Origin: Clostridia bacterium
Lineage (GTDB): Bacteria > Bacillota_A > Clostridia > Christensenellales > Aristaeellaceae
Direction of reading: 5' to 3'
DNA: 40,327 nt
Assembly: GCA_017938645.1 (NCBI GenBank)
Contig: JAGBBE010000069.1
Location: forward strand, 1-40,327
Part shown: in pieces, positions 1 to 8,803 of the stretch
Layout of the letters: each line of letters begins with the position of its first letter
Position numbering within the stretch: position 1 is the stretch's first letter
The notes under the pieces: model-generated
Database searches by the model: none
What the model saw: only the letters and a program-made list of their open reading frames with translations
What the model was told of the DNA's origin: nothing
Made by a program: the position numbers and the translations under genes

Positions 1-1411
1 CTCCTGGTTCGGTAAGCCCGAAGACCTGAAATACCTGGTGAACAAGGCCCACGAGATGGGCATCCGTGTGCTGCTGGACGTGGTCCACTCCCATGCTGTC
101 AAGAATACTGCTGAGGGTATCAATATGTTCGACGGCACCACGTGGCAGTTCTTCCACGACGGCGAAAAGGGCGAACATCCCGCGTGGGGCACCAAGTGCT
201 TTGACTACGGCAAGACCGGCGTCATTCACTTCCTGCTTTCCAACCTCAAGTTCTGGATGAAGGAATACCATTTCGACGGCTTCCGCTTCGACGGCGTTAC
301 CTCCATGCTGTACCACAACCATGGCCTGGGCGTGGATTTCGATGACAACAGCAAGTATTTTTCCTATAACACCCATGTGGAGGCCATCACCTATCTGCAG
401 CTGGCCAACGAGCTGATTCGTCAGGTGAATCCCGAGGCCATCACCATCGCTGAGGACATGAGCGGCATGCCCGGCATGTGCCTGCCCATTGAAGACGGCG
501 GCATCGGCTTTGACTACCGTCTGGGCATGGGTCTGCCGGATATGTGGATCCGCACCGTGAAGGAAAAGCAGGACACTGAGTGGGAAATCGGCAAGATCTG
601 GGGCGATATGTGTCTGCGCCGCCCGGGCGAAAGCACGGTGGCCTATGTGGAAAGCCACGATCAGGCGCTGGTGGGCGACAAGACGATGATCTTCCGTCTG
701 GCTGATGCGAACATGTACACCGACATGGACAAGAACACCCACAACTGGGTGATCGATCGTGCCACTGCGCTGCACAAGATGATCCGTCTGCTGACGCTCG
801 GCGGAGGCGGCGAAGGCTACCTCAATTTCATGGGCAATGAGTTCGGTCATCCTGAATGGATCGACTTCCCGCGTGAGGGCAACGGCTGGAGCTTCCATTA
901 CTGCCGCCGCCAGTGGAGCCTGCTGGATAACGGTTTCCTGAAGTATCAGGGACTGGGCGAATTTGATCGCGATATGATCCATCTCGCCCGTGAGAATCAC
1001 ATCTTCGAGCATCGCATGGCGAACCTGCAGCTGCTCAAGGAGCCGGAAAAGATCATCGTGTTCTATCGCAAGGGATTGCTGTTCGCGTTCAACTTCCATC
1101 CCGTGCAGTCGCTGACCAACATTCTGGTGCCGGTGCCCAATCCGGTGGATTACGAAGTGGTGCTGTCCAGCGACGACAAGCAGTACGGCGGCTTCGCGCA
1201 GGTGGAGCACATGACCTATCCCGTCAAGAAGTTTGACGGCGTGGACTATGTGGAACTGTACCTGCCTGCCCGCACTGCGGTGGTGCTCAAGGAAATCTGG
1301 CCGGTTCAGAAGAAAAAAGTGCCTGCCAAGAAGAAGGAGGCTGCGCCTAAAAAAGCTGAGCCCAAGACTCCCGCCAAACCCAGAACCCGCAAGAAGAAAG
1401 AAGAAGCATAA
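1..1411 (+). CDS. glgB: 1,4-alpha-glucan (glycogen) branching enzyme, 3' part only
   Basis: The reading frame is open from the window edge (codons start at base 2), so the N-terminus, including any CBM48-like domain, lies outside. The enzyme makes alpha-1,6 branches in glycogen. Numbering from the GTG at 38, the GH13 catalytic residues are the nucleophile Asp85 in GFRFDGVTSM, the acid/base Glu139 in ITIAEDMSG and the transition-state His207-Asp208 in YVESHDQAL. The motifs HPEWIDFPREGNGWS and GDKTMIFRL place it with the eukaryote/Bacteroidetes-type branching enzymes rather than with E. coli GlgB; this rests on remembered family motifs, not a search. After the C-terminal beta domain comes a basic tail (residues about 425-457) with 13 Lys and 2 Arg plus Pro and Ala, resembling histone H1 tails and not a usual part of this enzyme. 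The gene converges on a GH38 gene with a shared terminator. Confidence 0.93.
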   Translation, partial: SWFGKPEDLKYLVNKAHEMGIRVLLDVVHSHAVKNTAEGINMFDGTTWQFFHDGEKGEHPAWGTKCFDYGKTGVIHFLLSNLKFWMKEYHFDGFRFDGVTSMLYHNHGLGVDFDDNSKYFSYNTHVEAITYLQLANELIRQVNPEAITIAEDMSGMPGMCLPIEDGGIGFDYRLGMGLPDMWIRTVKEKQDTEWEIGKIWGDMCLRRPGESTVAYVESHDQALVGDKTMIFRLADANMYTDMDKNTHNWVIDRATALHKMIRLLTLGGGGEGYLNFMGNEFGHPEWIDFPREGNGWSFHYCRRQWSLLDNGFLKYQGLGEFDRDMIHLARENHIFEHRMANLQLLKEPEKIIVFYRKGLLFAFNFHPVQSLTNILVPVPNPVDYEVVLSSDDKQYGGFAQVEHMTYPVKKFDGVDYVELYLPARTAVVLKEIWPVQKKKVPAKKKEAAPKKAEPKTPAKPRTRKKKEEA

Positions 1412-1416
1412 AAAAT

Positions 1417-1448
1417 ACGCCGCTCATCCAAATCCGGATGAGCGGCGT
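1417..1448. terminator. Bidirectional rho-independent terminator between glgB and the GH38 gene
   Basis: A perfect 13-bp stem (1417-1429 with 1436-1448) closes a 6-nt loop. Five to six A residues precede it and T residues follow it, so it can stop transcripts from both convergent genes. Confidence 0.85.
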
Positions 1449-1462
1449 TTGCTGTTGACGGA

Positions 1463-4400
1463 TTATTTTGCGATGCGCAGGGTCTTCACTTCGAAGGTGT
1501 GGAAGTGTAGCTTCACGCACTCCTCTTCCACCGCAAGCTCTTCCAGCTTGTTCTCCAGCATATCGCAGGCCCAGACCTTGCCGCAGGGAATATTGATGCC
1601 CAGCGTGCAGTCGGTATCGGCCTTCTTGCTTTCGTACAGACGGACGATCACATCGCCGCTGCCGTCTTCGGCGGGCTTCACGGTGTCGATGAACACATTG
1701 GGCTCATCCACGAAGAACGCGCTGAAGCCTTCCAGCGTGCCGGGAGCTACCTGCAGGGGCACGTTGAGGTCGTAGGCCTCGTCTACGACGGGACTGTCGA
1801 TGAAGCTGCCTTCCCATGCGGTGAATGCATAGGTGAAGGTGTGCACGCCGTTGTCCGCGCGCATCTCAGGCGCGGCGGGCGCGCGCAGCAGGGTCAGTTC
1901 GATGGCATTGCCATTCATGCTCACGCCGTACTTGCAGTCGTTGAGCACGGCTGCACCGTGGCTCATGTCGCATAGCGCGGAGTAGCGCTGGTTGCAGACC
2001 TCAAAACGGTCGATGTCGTACGGGCGGGAACGGTGGGTGGGACGGTTCATGTAGCCGAATTGGATCTCGTTGATGCCTTCGGTGGCCTGTACCTTCACCG
2101 GGAAGGAGACCTTCAGCATGCGGTGCAGTTCCTTCCAGTCCACGGTGGTCACGAAGTCCACGCGGCGGCTGCCGGCTTCCAGCACGATATCCTGAGAGAA
2201 GGTGGAATCAAGCAGCTTGCGGCTGAGGCGGATCACAGCGCGCAGACCGCTCATTTCCTTCACGGTCAGGATTACGGGCTCGCTGATGTCCACGGGCTGC
2301 TGGATGTAGTTGGAGTCGATATCCCATGCGTCGAACAGGCGCGGAACGTCCTTGTACATAAGCAGACGGTTCATCGCGCCGTCGGCGAACTCGCGGCCGG
2401 TTTCCTTGTCGATGAAGGAGGTGACTTCGCCGCGGGCGTTGAGTTCCACGCGCACGATTTCGTTTTCCAGCACCGCACCATTTTCGGTGAGGACGGCGCA
2501 GGCGGTTTCGGTTTCGGCGGCCAGTTCGGCAGGCAGGAGGGATACAGCACCCATGGAGGGAACCGTCACATGCGCCAGCACGCCGCTTTCGGTCTTCTGC
2601 ACAGGCACGGGCTCGCCGTCGGTGGTGACAGCGCCGTTTTCGTATTCGGCAGGCAGATAGACCAGACCCGTTCGGTCAAAGCTCAGGGAGTTGAACACAG
2701 TCACACCTTCGCCTTCGGTGAGCGCCTTCATGGCGTCGGCCTTCACGGCATTGGCTTCGTCCTGAATCCAGATGTGCTCGGCGCGCGCATCCTCATAGAC
2801 TTTGCCGATGGAAGAGCCGGGCAGAATGTCATGGAACTGGTTGAGCAGCAGTTTCTTCCATGCTGCGTCCATACGGGCAAGCGGATACTCCGCGCCCTCA
2901 ATCATGGCGATGGTTCCCCACATCTCAGCCTCGCGCAGGGCCAGTTCGCCCTTGCGATTGCCGCGCTTGATGGCTGCCTGAGAGGTATATACGCCGCGGT
3001 GGGCGGAGAAATACAGCTCGCCTACATAGGTGTGATTCGGGCCGCCCTTCTTTTCCATATCCTCAAAGAATACGACGGGCGACTCGTTGCGCACCTTGGG
3101 CATGCCTTCGAGGTTGCCTTCGCGCTTGATGTATTCGATGTGGTCGCGGCAGGGACCGCCGCCGCCGTCGCCGTAGCCATAGGGCAGGAGGAAAGCGTCC
3201 AGATTGCGCTTCTGCACGCGGCCCTTCCATGCGGAGCAGATCTCGCTGGGATCGGTGCGGTAGGTGTAGCTGGTGGGCAGGAAGCTGACCACCTCGGTGC
3301 CGTCTGCGCCCTGCCACTTGAAGTAGTGGTACGGGAAACGGTCGCCTTCGTTATACGACCAGAAGATCTTCTGCGTAACCAGATACTTCACGCCGCAGCC
3401 CTTCAAAATCTGCGGAAGCGCGGCAGAATAGCCGAAGGTGTCCGGCAGCCACAGAAGCACGCTGTCCACGCCGAGCTGATCCTTGTAGTAGCGCTTGCCG
3501 TGGATGAGCTGGCGGATGAGGGATTCGCCGCTGGTCATGTTGGTGTCGGGTTCGACCCACATGGCGCCTTCGGCAATCCACTGGCCGCCTTTGATGGCCT
3601 CGCGGATGCGCTCATAGAGCTCCGGATAGTGCTCGCGGCACATTTCGTATGCGGCGGGCTGGCTCTGGATAAACTTGTACTCGGGGTTCTGCTCAATCAG
3701 GCGCAGCTGCTGGGCAAAGGTACGGCTGGTCTTGCGGCGGGTTTCGTCCATGGGCCACAGCCATGCCAGATCCAGATGCGCGTTGCCCACGGCGTAGAAT
3801 TCCGGCACGGTGGAACCGTTGTGCGCTTCCAGAACAGGCTTGAGCACTTCGCGGGCAGCCTTGTAGCTTTCGATGCGGCCTTCCAGCGGCTGCTCGAATT
3901 CAGCAATCAGCGTAGCATTTTCCAGCGCTTCGGCGATCTTGTCGGCGCGCAGGCTTTCCTCATTGACCTGATCGCCCAGCTGGCGCAGGGTTTCCAGATC
4001 CATGTAGAGCTGATACGCGTCCTCGTTCCAGATGCCATAGGTCAGGCGTTCCAGCATGGCGCGGCGGCCTTCCACTTTGGGATCCTGATAGGCACCGGGC
4101 AGCACAGGGCCGGTGGCACAGCCCTTGAGAGGCTCGCTCTCGGGGAAATAATGACCCGCATAGGCTTCCAGCAGCAGCTCGTAGGTACGGCCTGCTTCGC
4201 CGCAGGGGGTCAGCACATTGTCAACAATGTAGTGATGAGGCGTATGAACCCACTCGGCGCGGTAGGTACCGAAGGATTTGCCGTCTACAAATACCGTGGT
4301 TTCACCGCCGGTGTGCAGGTTCATCACAATCCGCTTGCCCTGTGCTTCCTCGGGCAGGGTGATCTGACCCTTCATCCAGCAGTATTCCCATGTGCGGCCC

Positions 4401-4579
4401 CATTCGGTACCCACGGGCATAGGCTCGAAATGACCTTTGAGGGCTTCGTCGGGCGTGAGGTAATCCATGGTCAGGAAGGATTCCACAGGGATATCGCCAA
4501 GGGGCAGATAGAGGTCCTGCTTGAGCGCCTCCAGCCAGTGGGCCAGACGCTGTCGCCATTCGGAATGCATGTATTTCAT
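1463..4579 (-). CDS. GH38 family alpha-mannosidase
   Basis: The 1038-aa protein has the standard length of bacterial GH38 alpha-mannosidases, which release alpha-mannose from oligosaccharides with a zinc-dependent retaining mechanism. The zinc ligands and nucleophile are visible: His268 and Asp270 in GNAHLDLAWLW, nucleophile Asp380 in WLPDTFGYSAALPQI, and His583 in NQFHDILPGSS. An N-terminal jelly-roll-like region (about 60-150) precedes the catalytic barrel, and the last 400 residues form the beta-sandwich region. There is no signal peptide, so it acts in the cytoplasm. The ATG at 4579 has an AAGGAG site about 8 nt upstream and a TTGACA/TATATT promoter before it. It is transcribed alone. A second GH38 gene at 10445-13387 shares these motifs but is clearly diverged. 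The linkage cleaved cannot be read from sequence. Confidence 0.93.
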   Translation of the reverse strand: MKYMHSEWRQRLAHWLEALKQDLYLPLGDIPVESFLTMDYLTPDEALKGHFEPMPVGTEWGRTWEYCWMKGQITLPEEAQGKRIVMNLHTGGETTVFVDGKSFGTYRAEWVHTPHHYIVDNVLTPCGEAGRTYELLLEAYAGHYFPESEPLKGCATGPVLPGAYQDPKVEGRRAMLERLTYGIWNEDAYQLYMDLETLRQLGDQVNEESLRADKIAEALENATLIAEFEQPLEGRIESYKAAREVLKPVLEAHNGSTVPEFYAVGNAHLDLAWLWPMDETRRKTSRTFAQQLRLIEQNPEYKFIQSQPAAYEMCREHYPELYERIREAIKGGQWIAEGAMWVEPDTNMTSGESLIRQLIHGKRYYKDQLGVDSVLLWLPDTFGYSAALPQILKGCGVKYLVTQKIFWSYNEGDRFPYHYFKWQGADGTEVVSFLPTSYTYRTDPSEICSAWKGRVQKRNLDAFLLPYGYGDGGGGPCRDHIEYIKREGNLEGMPKVRNESPVVFFEDMEKKGGPNHTYVGELYFSAHRGVYTSQAAIKRGNRKGELALREAEMWGTIAMIEGAEYPLARMDAAWKKLLLNQFHDILPGSSIGKVYEDARAEHIWIQDEANAVKADAMKALTEGEGVTVFNSLSFDRTGLVYLPAEYENGAVTTDGEPVPVQKTESGVLAHVTVPSMGAVSLLPAELAAETETACAVLTENGAVLENEIVRVELNARGEVTSFIDKETGREFADGAMNRLLMYKDVPRLFDAWDIDSNYIQQPVDISEPVILTVKEMSGLRAVIRLSRKLLDSTFSQDIVLEAGSRRVDFVTTVDWKELHRMLKVSFPVKVQATEGINEIQFGYMNRPTHRSRPYDIDRFEVCNQRYSALCDMSHGAAVLNDCKYGVSMNGNAIELTLLRAPAAPEMRADNGVHTFTYAFTAWEGSFIDSPVVDEAYDLNVPLQVAPGTLEGFSAFFVDEPNVFIDTVKPAEDGSGDVIVRLYESKKADTDCTLGINIPCGKVWACDMLENKLEELAVEEECVKLHFHTFEVKTLRIAK

Positions 4580-4623
4580 TGTGGTTCTCCTTTGAAAAAT
4601 GAAATGAGGAGTTACGCAGCATC

Positions 4624-4652
4624 AATATATCGTGAAGCCTGCGGAATGTCAA
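4624..4652 (-). promoter_or_regulatory. Sigma-A-type promoter of the GH38 gene
   Basis: On the minus strand a consensus -35 TTGACA (plus 4647-4652) is followed after exactly 17 bp by TATATT (plus 4624-4629). The expected start is near 4617, giving a leader of about 38 nt before the ATG at 4579. Confidence 0.75.
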
Positions 4653-4727
4653 TCATCATTCTGGAAGAAAATACAACGAAAAAAGAGGACGAAGAAAAAA
4701 GGAGTTTGAAGAAGTTGTGCAGAAATA

Positions 4728-4753
4728 ATAATACGAACATGTGTTCGTATTAT
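4728..4753. promoter_or_regulatory. LexA (SOS) operator
   Basis: The core CGAACATGTGTTCG (4734-4747) is a perfect match to the Gram-positive LexA/DinR box CGAACRNRYGTTYG. It sits in a 26-bp perfect palindrome (4728-4753) ending 22 bp before the polymerase start codon. A possible promoter (TTGAAG at 4706, TAATAC at 4729, 17-bp spacing) would be overlapped by it. The SOS assignment follows from known LexA biology; binding is inferred. Confidence 0.88.
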
Positions 4754-4775
4754 GAGAAACCGGAGAGAACAGCGG

Positions 4776-6281
4776 ATGGAGAAAAGCTACATTGCAATCG
4801 ACCTGAAATCCTTTTACGCCTCGGTTGAATGCGTGGAGCGGGGGTTGGATCCGCTGAAGACGCATCTGGTGGTGGCGGACGCGAGCCGCACGGAGAAGAC
4901 GATCTGTCTGGCGGTTACGCCGCCTTTGAAAAAGCTGGGCGTTCCAGGACGCGCAAGGCTGTTTGAGGCCATTCAGAAGGCGGATGAAATCAACGCACGG
5001 CGTCTCAGAAGCGCGCCCGGGAGGCGTTTTACCGGGAAGAGCTGCCATGCGGAGGAACTCAGCCGCCATCCGGACTGGGCGCTGGATTTTCTCAAAGCGC
5101 CGCCGCGCATGGCGCTGTATATGGACTACAGCACGAGGATTTATCAGATCTATCTGCGGCATGTCGCGCCGGAGGATATCCATGTGTATTCCATCGACGA
5201 GGTTTTCATCGACGCGACGCCCTATCTCAGAGCCTGCCGGATGACGGCGCGCGCGTTCGCCTCCATGATGATCCGCGAGGTTTTTGAGGAAACCGGCATC
5301 ACCGCTGCTGCGGGCGTGGGAACCAATCTGTACCTGTGCAAGGTGGCGATGGACATCGTGGCCAAGCATGTTGCGCCGGATGAATACGGCGTTCGCATCG
5401 CAGAACTGAATGAACTCACCTACCGCAAAATACTCTGGTCGCACCGGCCGCTTACGGATTTCTGGCGCGTGGGCGGAGGGTATGCAAGAAAGCTCGAGCA
5501 GAATGGCCTGTTCACCATGGGCGATGTGGCGCGCTGCTCGCTGGATCACCGCGAGGAACTGCTCTACCGCCTCTTCGGCGTCAATGCGGAACTGCTGATC
5601 GATCACGCATGGGGCTGGGAACCCTGCACCATGCATGACATCAAGTCCTACCGCCCTTCAGCCTCCAGCATGGGCATGGGACAGGTGCTGCACTGTCCCT
5701 ACAGCTGGGAAAAGGCGCGGCTGATTGTGAAGGAAATGACCGATCAGCTGACGCTGGATCTGGTGGACAAGGGACTGGTGACGGATCAGCTGGTGCTCAC
5801 CATTGGCTACGATATCGAAAATCTCACCAATCCAGAGATCAAAAGCCGGTATCAGGGCCCGGTGACCATCGATCATTACGGCAGAAGAGTGCCCAAGCAC
5901 GCACACGGCACCATCGGCCTTGACCGGATGACCTCCTCAACGCGTCTGATTTCAGCCGCTATGCTGGAACTCTACGACCGGATTGCTGATCCGGCGCTGC
6001 TGATCAGACGTATCAACATCGTGGCAGGAAGGGTGCTGAATGAGGATGATCCCTCGCTCAGACCGAAGTTTGAGCAGTTGGATCTGTTCACCAATTATGA
6101 AGCGGAAATGAAGCGCCGCGAGCAGGAAACGCTCATGCTTCGACGGGAGCGCAGCCGTCAGGAGGCCGTGCTTCAGATCCGCAAACGCTATGGCAAAAAT
6201 GCCATCCTGCGCGGCATGAATCTGGAGGAAGGCGCCACGGCACGGGACCGCAACCGGCAGATTGGAGGACACAAGGCATGA
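4776..6281 (+). CDS. Y-family (DinB/UmuC-type) translesion DNA polymerase, SOS regulated
   Basis: A 501-aa error-prone polymerase of the UmuC/ImpB/MucB group, expected to copy past DNA lesions. Catalytic carboxylates are visible at Asp9 (IAIDLKSFYASVE, with the steric-gate aromatic region SFY) and at Asp141-Glu142 (YSIDEVFID). A helix-hairpin-helix-like and little-finger region follows. Residues 434-438 are QLDLF, an ideal beta-clamp-binding motif, followed by a charged tail of 63 residues. I chose the ATG at 4776 because GGAGAG lies 8 nt upstream; the in-frame ATG at 4752 overlaps the LexA palindrome and lacks a ribosome site. The stop codon overlaps the ATG of the next gene (ATGA). The length exceeds the roughly 410 aa of B. 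subtilis UvrX/YqjW. The symbol is left blank because the DinB/UvrX subgroup is uncertain. Confidence 0.92.
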   Translation: MEKSYIAIDLKSFYASVECVERGLDPLKTHLVVADASRTEKTICLAVTPPLKKLGVPGRARLFEAIQKADEINARRLRSAPGRRFTGKSCHAEELSRHPDWALDFLKAPPRMALYMDYSTRIYQIYLRHVAPEDIHVYSIDEVFIDATPYLRACRMTARAFASMMIREVFEETGITAAAGVGTNLYLCKVAMDIVAKHVAPDEYGVRIAELNELTYRKILWSHRPLTDFWRVGGGYARKLEQNGLFTMGDVARCSLDHREELLYRLFGVNAELLIDHAWGWEPCTMHDIKSYRPSASSMGMGQVLHCPYSWEKARLIVKEMTDQLTLDLVDKGLVTDQLVLTIGYDIENLTNPEIKSRYQGPVTIDHYGRRVPKHAHGTIGLDRMTSSTRLISAAMLELYDRIADPALLIRRINIVAGRVLNEDDPSLRPKFEQLDLFTNYEAEMKRREQETLMLRRERSRQEAVLQIRKRYGKNAILRGMNLEEGATARDRNRQIGGHKA

Positions 6282-6697
6282 ACGAAGACGACGGACGGTA
6301 CGACGACATCATCGATCTGCCGCATCCCACCTCGCGCAGACATAAGCGTATGCCTGTCATCGGACGCGCTGCTCAGTTTGCACCTTTTGCCGCGCTCAAC
6401 GGCTACGAAGAAGCTGTGGATGAAACCGCGCGGCTCACCGAGCCCTGCGCCGAGATGGATGAGGAAATGCAAAAACGCCTCGACAAGGCGATTCATATTC
6501 TGATGAAACGAATTGACGAACAGCCGGAGGCGGCGATTACCTGCTTTGTGCCGGATGAGAAAAAATCCGGCGGCGCATATATCTGCGTAACCGGACGGGT
6601 GCGGAGAATTGATGAAATTGCGCGCGAGATCATCCTGACCGACCGCAGGGTGATTGCGATGGAGAGCATTTTCGGCATTGCCATCACAGAAAACTGA
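6278..6697 (+). CDS. YolD-like protein, partner of the Y-family polymerase
   Basis: A 139-aa protein with the block MPVIGRAAQFAPFAALNGYE typical of YolD-like proteins, which in Firmicutes are repeatedly encoded beside UvrX/YqjW-type polymerases. By analogy it may act as an accessory subunit, somewhat as UmuD does for UmuC, but its activity is not known from sequence. The ATG overlaps the polymerase stop codon by 4 nt and has GGAGGA 8 nt upstream, so the two are translationally coupled and share the LexA operator. The C-terminal half (CFVPDEKKSGGAYICVTGRVRRID) looks like a small beta-rich domain. The stop codon lies inside the terminator stem. Confidence 0.8.
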   Translation: MNEDDGRYDDIIDLPHPTSRRHKRMPVIGRAAQFAPFAALNGYEEAVDETARLTEPCAEMDEEMQKRLDKAIHILMKRIDEQPEAAITCFVPDEKKSGGAYICVTGRVRRIDEIAREIILTDRRVIAMESIFGIAITEN

Positions 6698-6732
6698 GCC
6701 GCCCCATAAAAGGGGCGGCTCAGCGCTTTTTT
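6694..6732 (+). terminator. Rho-independent terminator after the SOS unit
   Basis: A perfect 12-bp stem (6694-6705 with 6712-6723) with a 6-nt loop is followed by CGC and six T residues. It includes the YolD stop codon and also separates this unit from the convergent GH120 gene. Confidence 0.88.
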
Positions 6733-8704
6733 ACCAGAGCTTGTCTTTGAGATTGTCCTTGCTGGCGAACGGGCCGGGCAGGACGCTGAGGCCTCTGGGA
6801 TTGCCGAAATAGTCGCGGTCAAAGGTGATGGGGGATCCATCGGGATTTTCGAAGCGCTGATCAGGCTCGAAGGCATTGCCGAGAATGTCGCTGTGGATCA
6901 TGCCGCCGCAGAAATCGCCGAGGAAGTCGTATACATTGGTTTCAAGCCTGTACTCGCCATCTTTTTCGACAAGCTCAATCCGGACCTGAGCATCTTCGCT
7001 GATCAGGTTGTGCTTTTCGTTCTTCCATGCCTTTGCGCCGCCCAGATAGGCGTTGCCGTCGATCCACACGGGCAGATGGCTGCGGTGATATTTCTCCAGC
7101 TTGCCCATGTCGGGACGCTTGACATCCATATCGAACCACGAAATCCATTCCTCGTAGGTGGGATATTCGTCGAAGCACCAGGTGCCGACCACGCGTTCAT
7201 GCTCTTCGGGACCGCCTGCACACACAGGCGCATCTGCCGGGCGTCCCTGGATGAAGATATTGTTGTAAAAACGGTCGTCACCGTGGAGGATGGTCATGAA
7301 GCCGGCCACTTCCGTGCGGTGGCGGATATGATAGGGCGTATAACGGTCGCCCGTGCCGCCGCCTACAAAGGTGAGCGGGCCGGTCATGAGGTTGTGCACC
7401 ATGGCCACGCCCTCGGTGGCAATGCGCAGCGAGCACTGGGAGAGCATAATGTTGTTGTCAATCAGCGTGGGGCCGTGTCCGACCTCGACAAAGACGTCCT
7501 GGCTGCCCGTGCCGCCCTCGGCCCAGGTGCAGTAATCCGGGCGTTCGTTGTGATGCAGCAGATTCTGCGTGATGCGTGCACCCTGTGCTTCCCAGTCGCA
7601 CCAGATGCCCATGGTGCAGTGGTGGATGTGATTGCGGCGGAAGGTGACGTCGATGGCGGCATGCAGCTTGATGCCGGCGATTTCAGCGCCGCCCAGCTCC
7701 TGCATGTTGTTGATGTGATGGATGTGGTTGTCCTCGATGATGGAGAATACCGCGCCCATGCGGCCGACGATGCCGGTCTGCTCGCAGTGATGGATATGGC
7801 AGCGGCGCACAATGTGAGAGCCGACCTTTTCCTTGAGCCAGCCGTGGTACTGGCCGCGGCATACGGCGTCGCGCTCCATCTGGGTGGGGCTCTTCAGGTG
7901 CTTGGTCGTGAAGTAGTGATCGTTTTCAGGATCATAATACTTGCCCAGCGAGATGCCGTTGCACTTGCTGTTGGAAATGTCGCAGTCCTCGATAATCCAG
8001 CCCTTGGACCAGTGCGGGCCGACCATGCCGTCCTGGAAGGCAGCGGGCGGAGACCAGGTAGTGGCGGCCTTTTCGACCTTGAAGCCGGAGAAGGTGATAT
8101 ATCCGCGTCCGGTTTCTTCCGGGAAGAAGCAGCGGCGGCGCACATTGATTTCAACCTTCTGCGTGTTGGGATCAACGTCCTGGAAGTTGGCGTAGAACAC
8201 GGTTTCATCGCCTTCCTGAACGCTGAACCACTTGTACACGGAATACTCCGGCTCCCAGGAGGGCTTGTAGACTTCGCCGGCAATGCATTCCTCCAGCGTC
8301 TCAGCCTCGTAGAGCATGCGGTCGTTGAGATAGACCGCGCCGGCGTGACGCACGGAGGGCGCAAAGTACCAGTCGCCGTATACTTCGGTGGTATAGGGAT
8401 TGAAATTGCCGAAAATGCCGTTGTTGACGCGTGCTGTCCATACTGTTCCCTGCCAGCGCGTCCAGCCAGTCAGATCCTCAGCGCCGGTGATCACAGCGCC
8501 CAGCGGCTCCACGGAGCGGTACACAATGCGCTTGTCCTCGGTGCCGCCGTTTCTGGGGCTGACGTTCTCGCGGTAAAGGCCGGGGAATACGAGCACTTCG
8601 TCACCGGGCTGAGCGATTCGGGCCGCTTCGCTGATCCAGCGGAACGGACGGCTCTGGCTGCCGTCGCCTTCGCGCGGAGCAGACTGGTTGACATAATAAA
8701 TCAT
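6731..8704 (-). CDS. GH120-like beta-xylosidase (right-handed beta-helix)
   Basis: The 657-aa protein closely follows, from memory of that sequence, the GH120 beta-xylosidase XylC of Thermoanaerobacterium saccharolyticum. Shared landmarks are EVYGDWYF, YANFQ, VEINVRRRCF, WSKGWIIED, EIAGIKLHAAIDV and TEVAGF. The XylC nucleophile and acid/base map to Asp370 in WCDWEAQG and Glu407 in DVFVEVGHGP. Between them this protein carries about 14 extra residues (390-403). It should release xylose from the non-reducing end of oligosaccharides. There is no signal peptide, so it acts inside the cell. The ATG at 8704 has AAGGAGGAA 8 nt upstream; an extended upstream start is rejected because it would overlap the promoter. 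It is the last gene of the glycan locus and has its own promoter. Confidence 0.88.
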   Translation of the reverse strand: MIYYVNQSAPREGDGSQSRPFRWISEAARIAQPGDEVLVFPGLYRENVSPRNGGTEDKRIVYRSVEPLGAVITGAEDLTGWTRWQGTVWTARVNNGIFGNFNPYTTEVYGDWYFAPSVRHAGAVYLNDRMLYEAETLEECIAGEVYKPSWEPEYSVYKWFSVQEGDETVFYANFQDVDPNTQKVEINVRRRCFFPEETGRGYITFSGFKVEKAATTWSPPAAFQDGMVGPHWSKGWIIEDCDISNSKCNGISLGKYYDPENDHYFTTKHLKSPTQMERDAVCRGQYHGWLKEKVGSHIVRRCHIHHCEQTGIVGRMGAVFSIIEDNHIHHINNMQELGGAEIAGIKLHAAIDVTFRRNHIHHCTMGIWCDWEAQGARITQNLLHHNERPDYCTWAEGGTGSQDVFVEVGHGPTLIDNNIMLSQCSLRIATEGVAMVHNLMTGPLTFVGGGTGDRYTPYHIRHRTEVAGFMTILHGDDRFYNNIFIQGRPADAPVCAGGPEEHERVVGTWCFDEYPTYEEWISWFDMDVKRPDMGKLEKYHRSHLPVWIDGNAYLGGAKAWKNEKHNLISEDAQVRIELVEKDGEYRLETNVYDFLGDFCGGMIHSDILGNAFEPDQRFENPDGSPITFDRDYFGNPRGLSVLPGPFASKDNLKDKLW

Positions 8705-8761
8705 ACGGATTTCCTCCTTAGATGCATTTGTCAGGTTTGGAACGTTTCTTTCGATACTTCC

Positions 8762-8789
8762 ATTATACCGGAAAAAACGGATTTGTCCA
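8762..8789 (-). promoter_or_regulatory. Internal promoter for the GH120 gene
   Basis: On the minus strand TGGACA (plus 8784-8789) and a perfect TATAAT (plus 8762-8767) are 16 bp apart. It lies in the 99-bp gap after the toroid gene, so GH120 can be transcribed separately from the rest of the locus. Confidence 0.7.
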
Positions 8790-8803
8790 TCCAAAGAGGA
8801 AGA

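Noticed and set aside
4752..4775. Upstream ATG for the Y-family polymerase
   Set aside because: It overlaps the LexA palindrome and lacks a ribosome site; the ATG at 4776 has GGAGAG at good spacing and the family N-terminus.
2033..4828. A 931-codon open frame on the plus strand
   Set aside because: It lies antisense to the GH38 gene and reflects GC-rich third positions; the product is His/Ala/Gly-rich with no family motif and no ribosome site.
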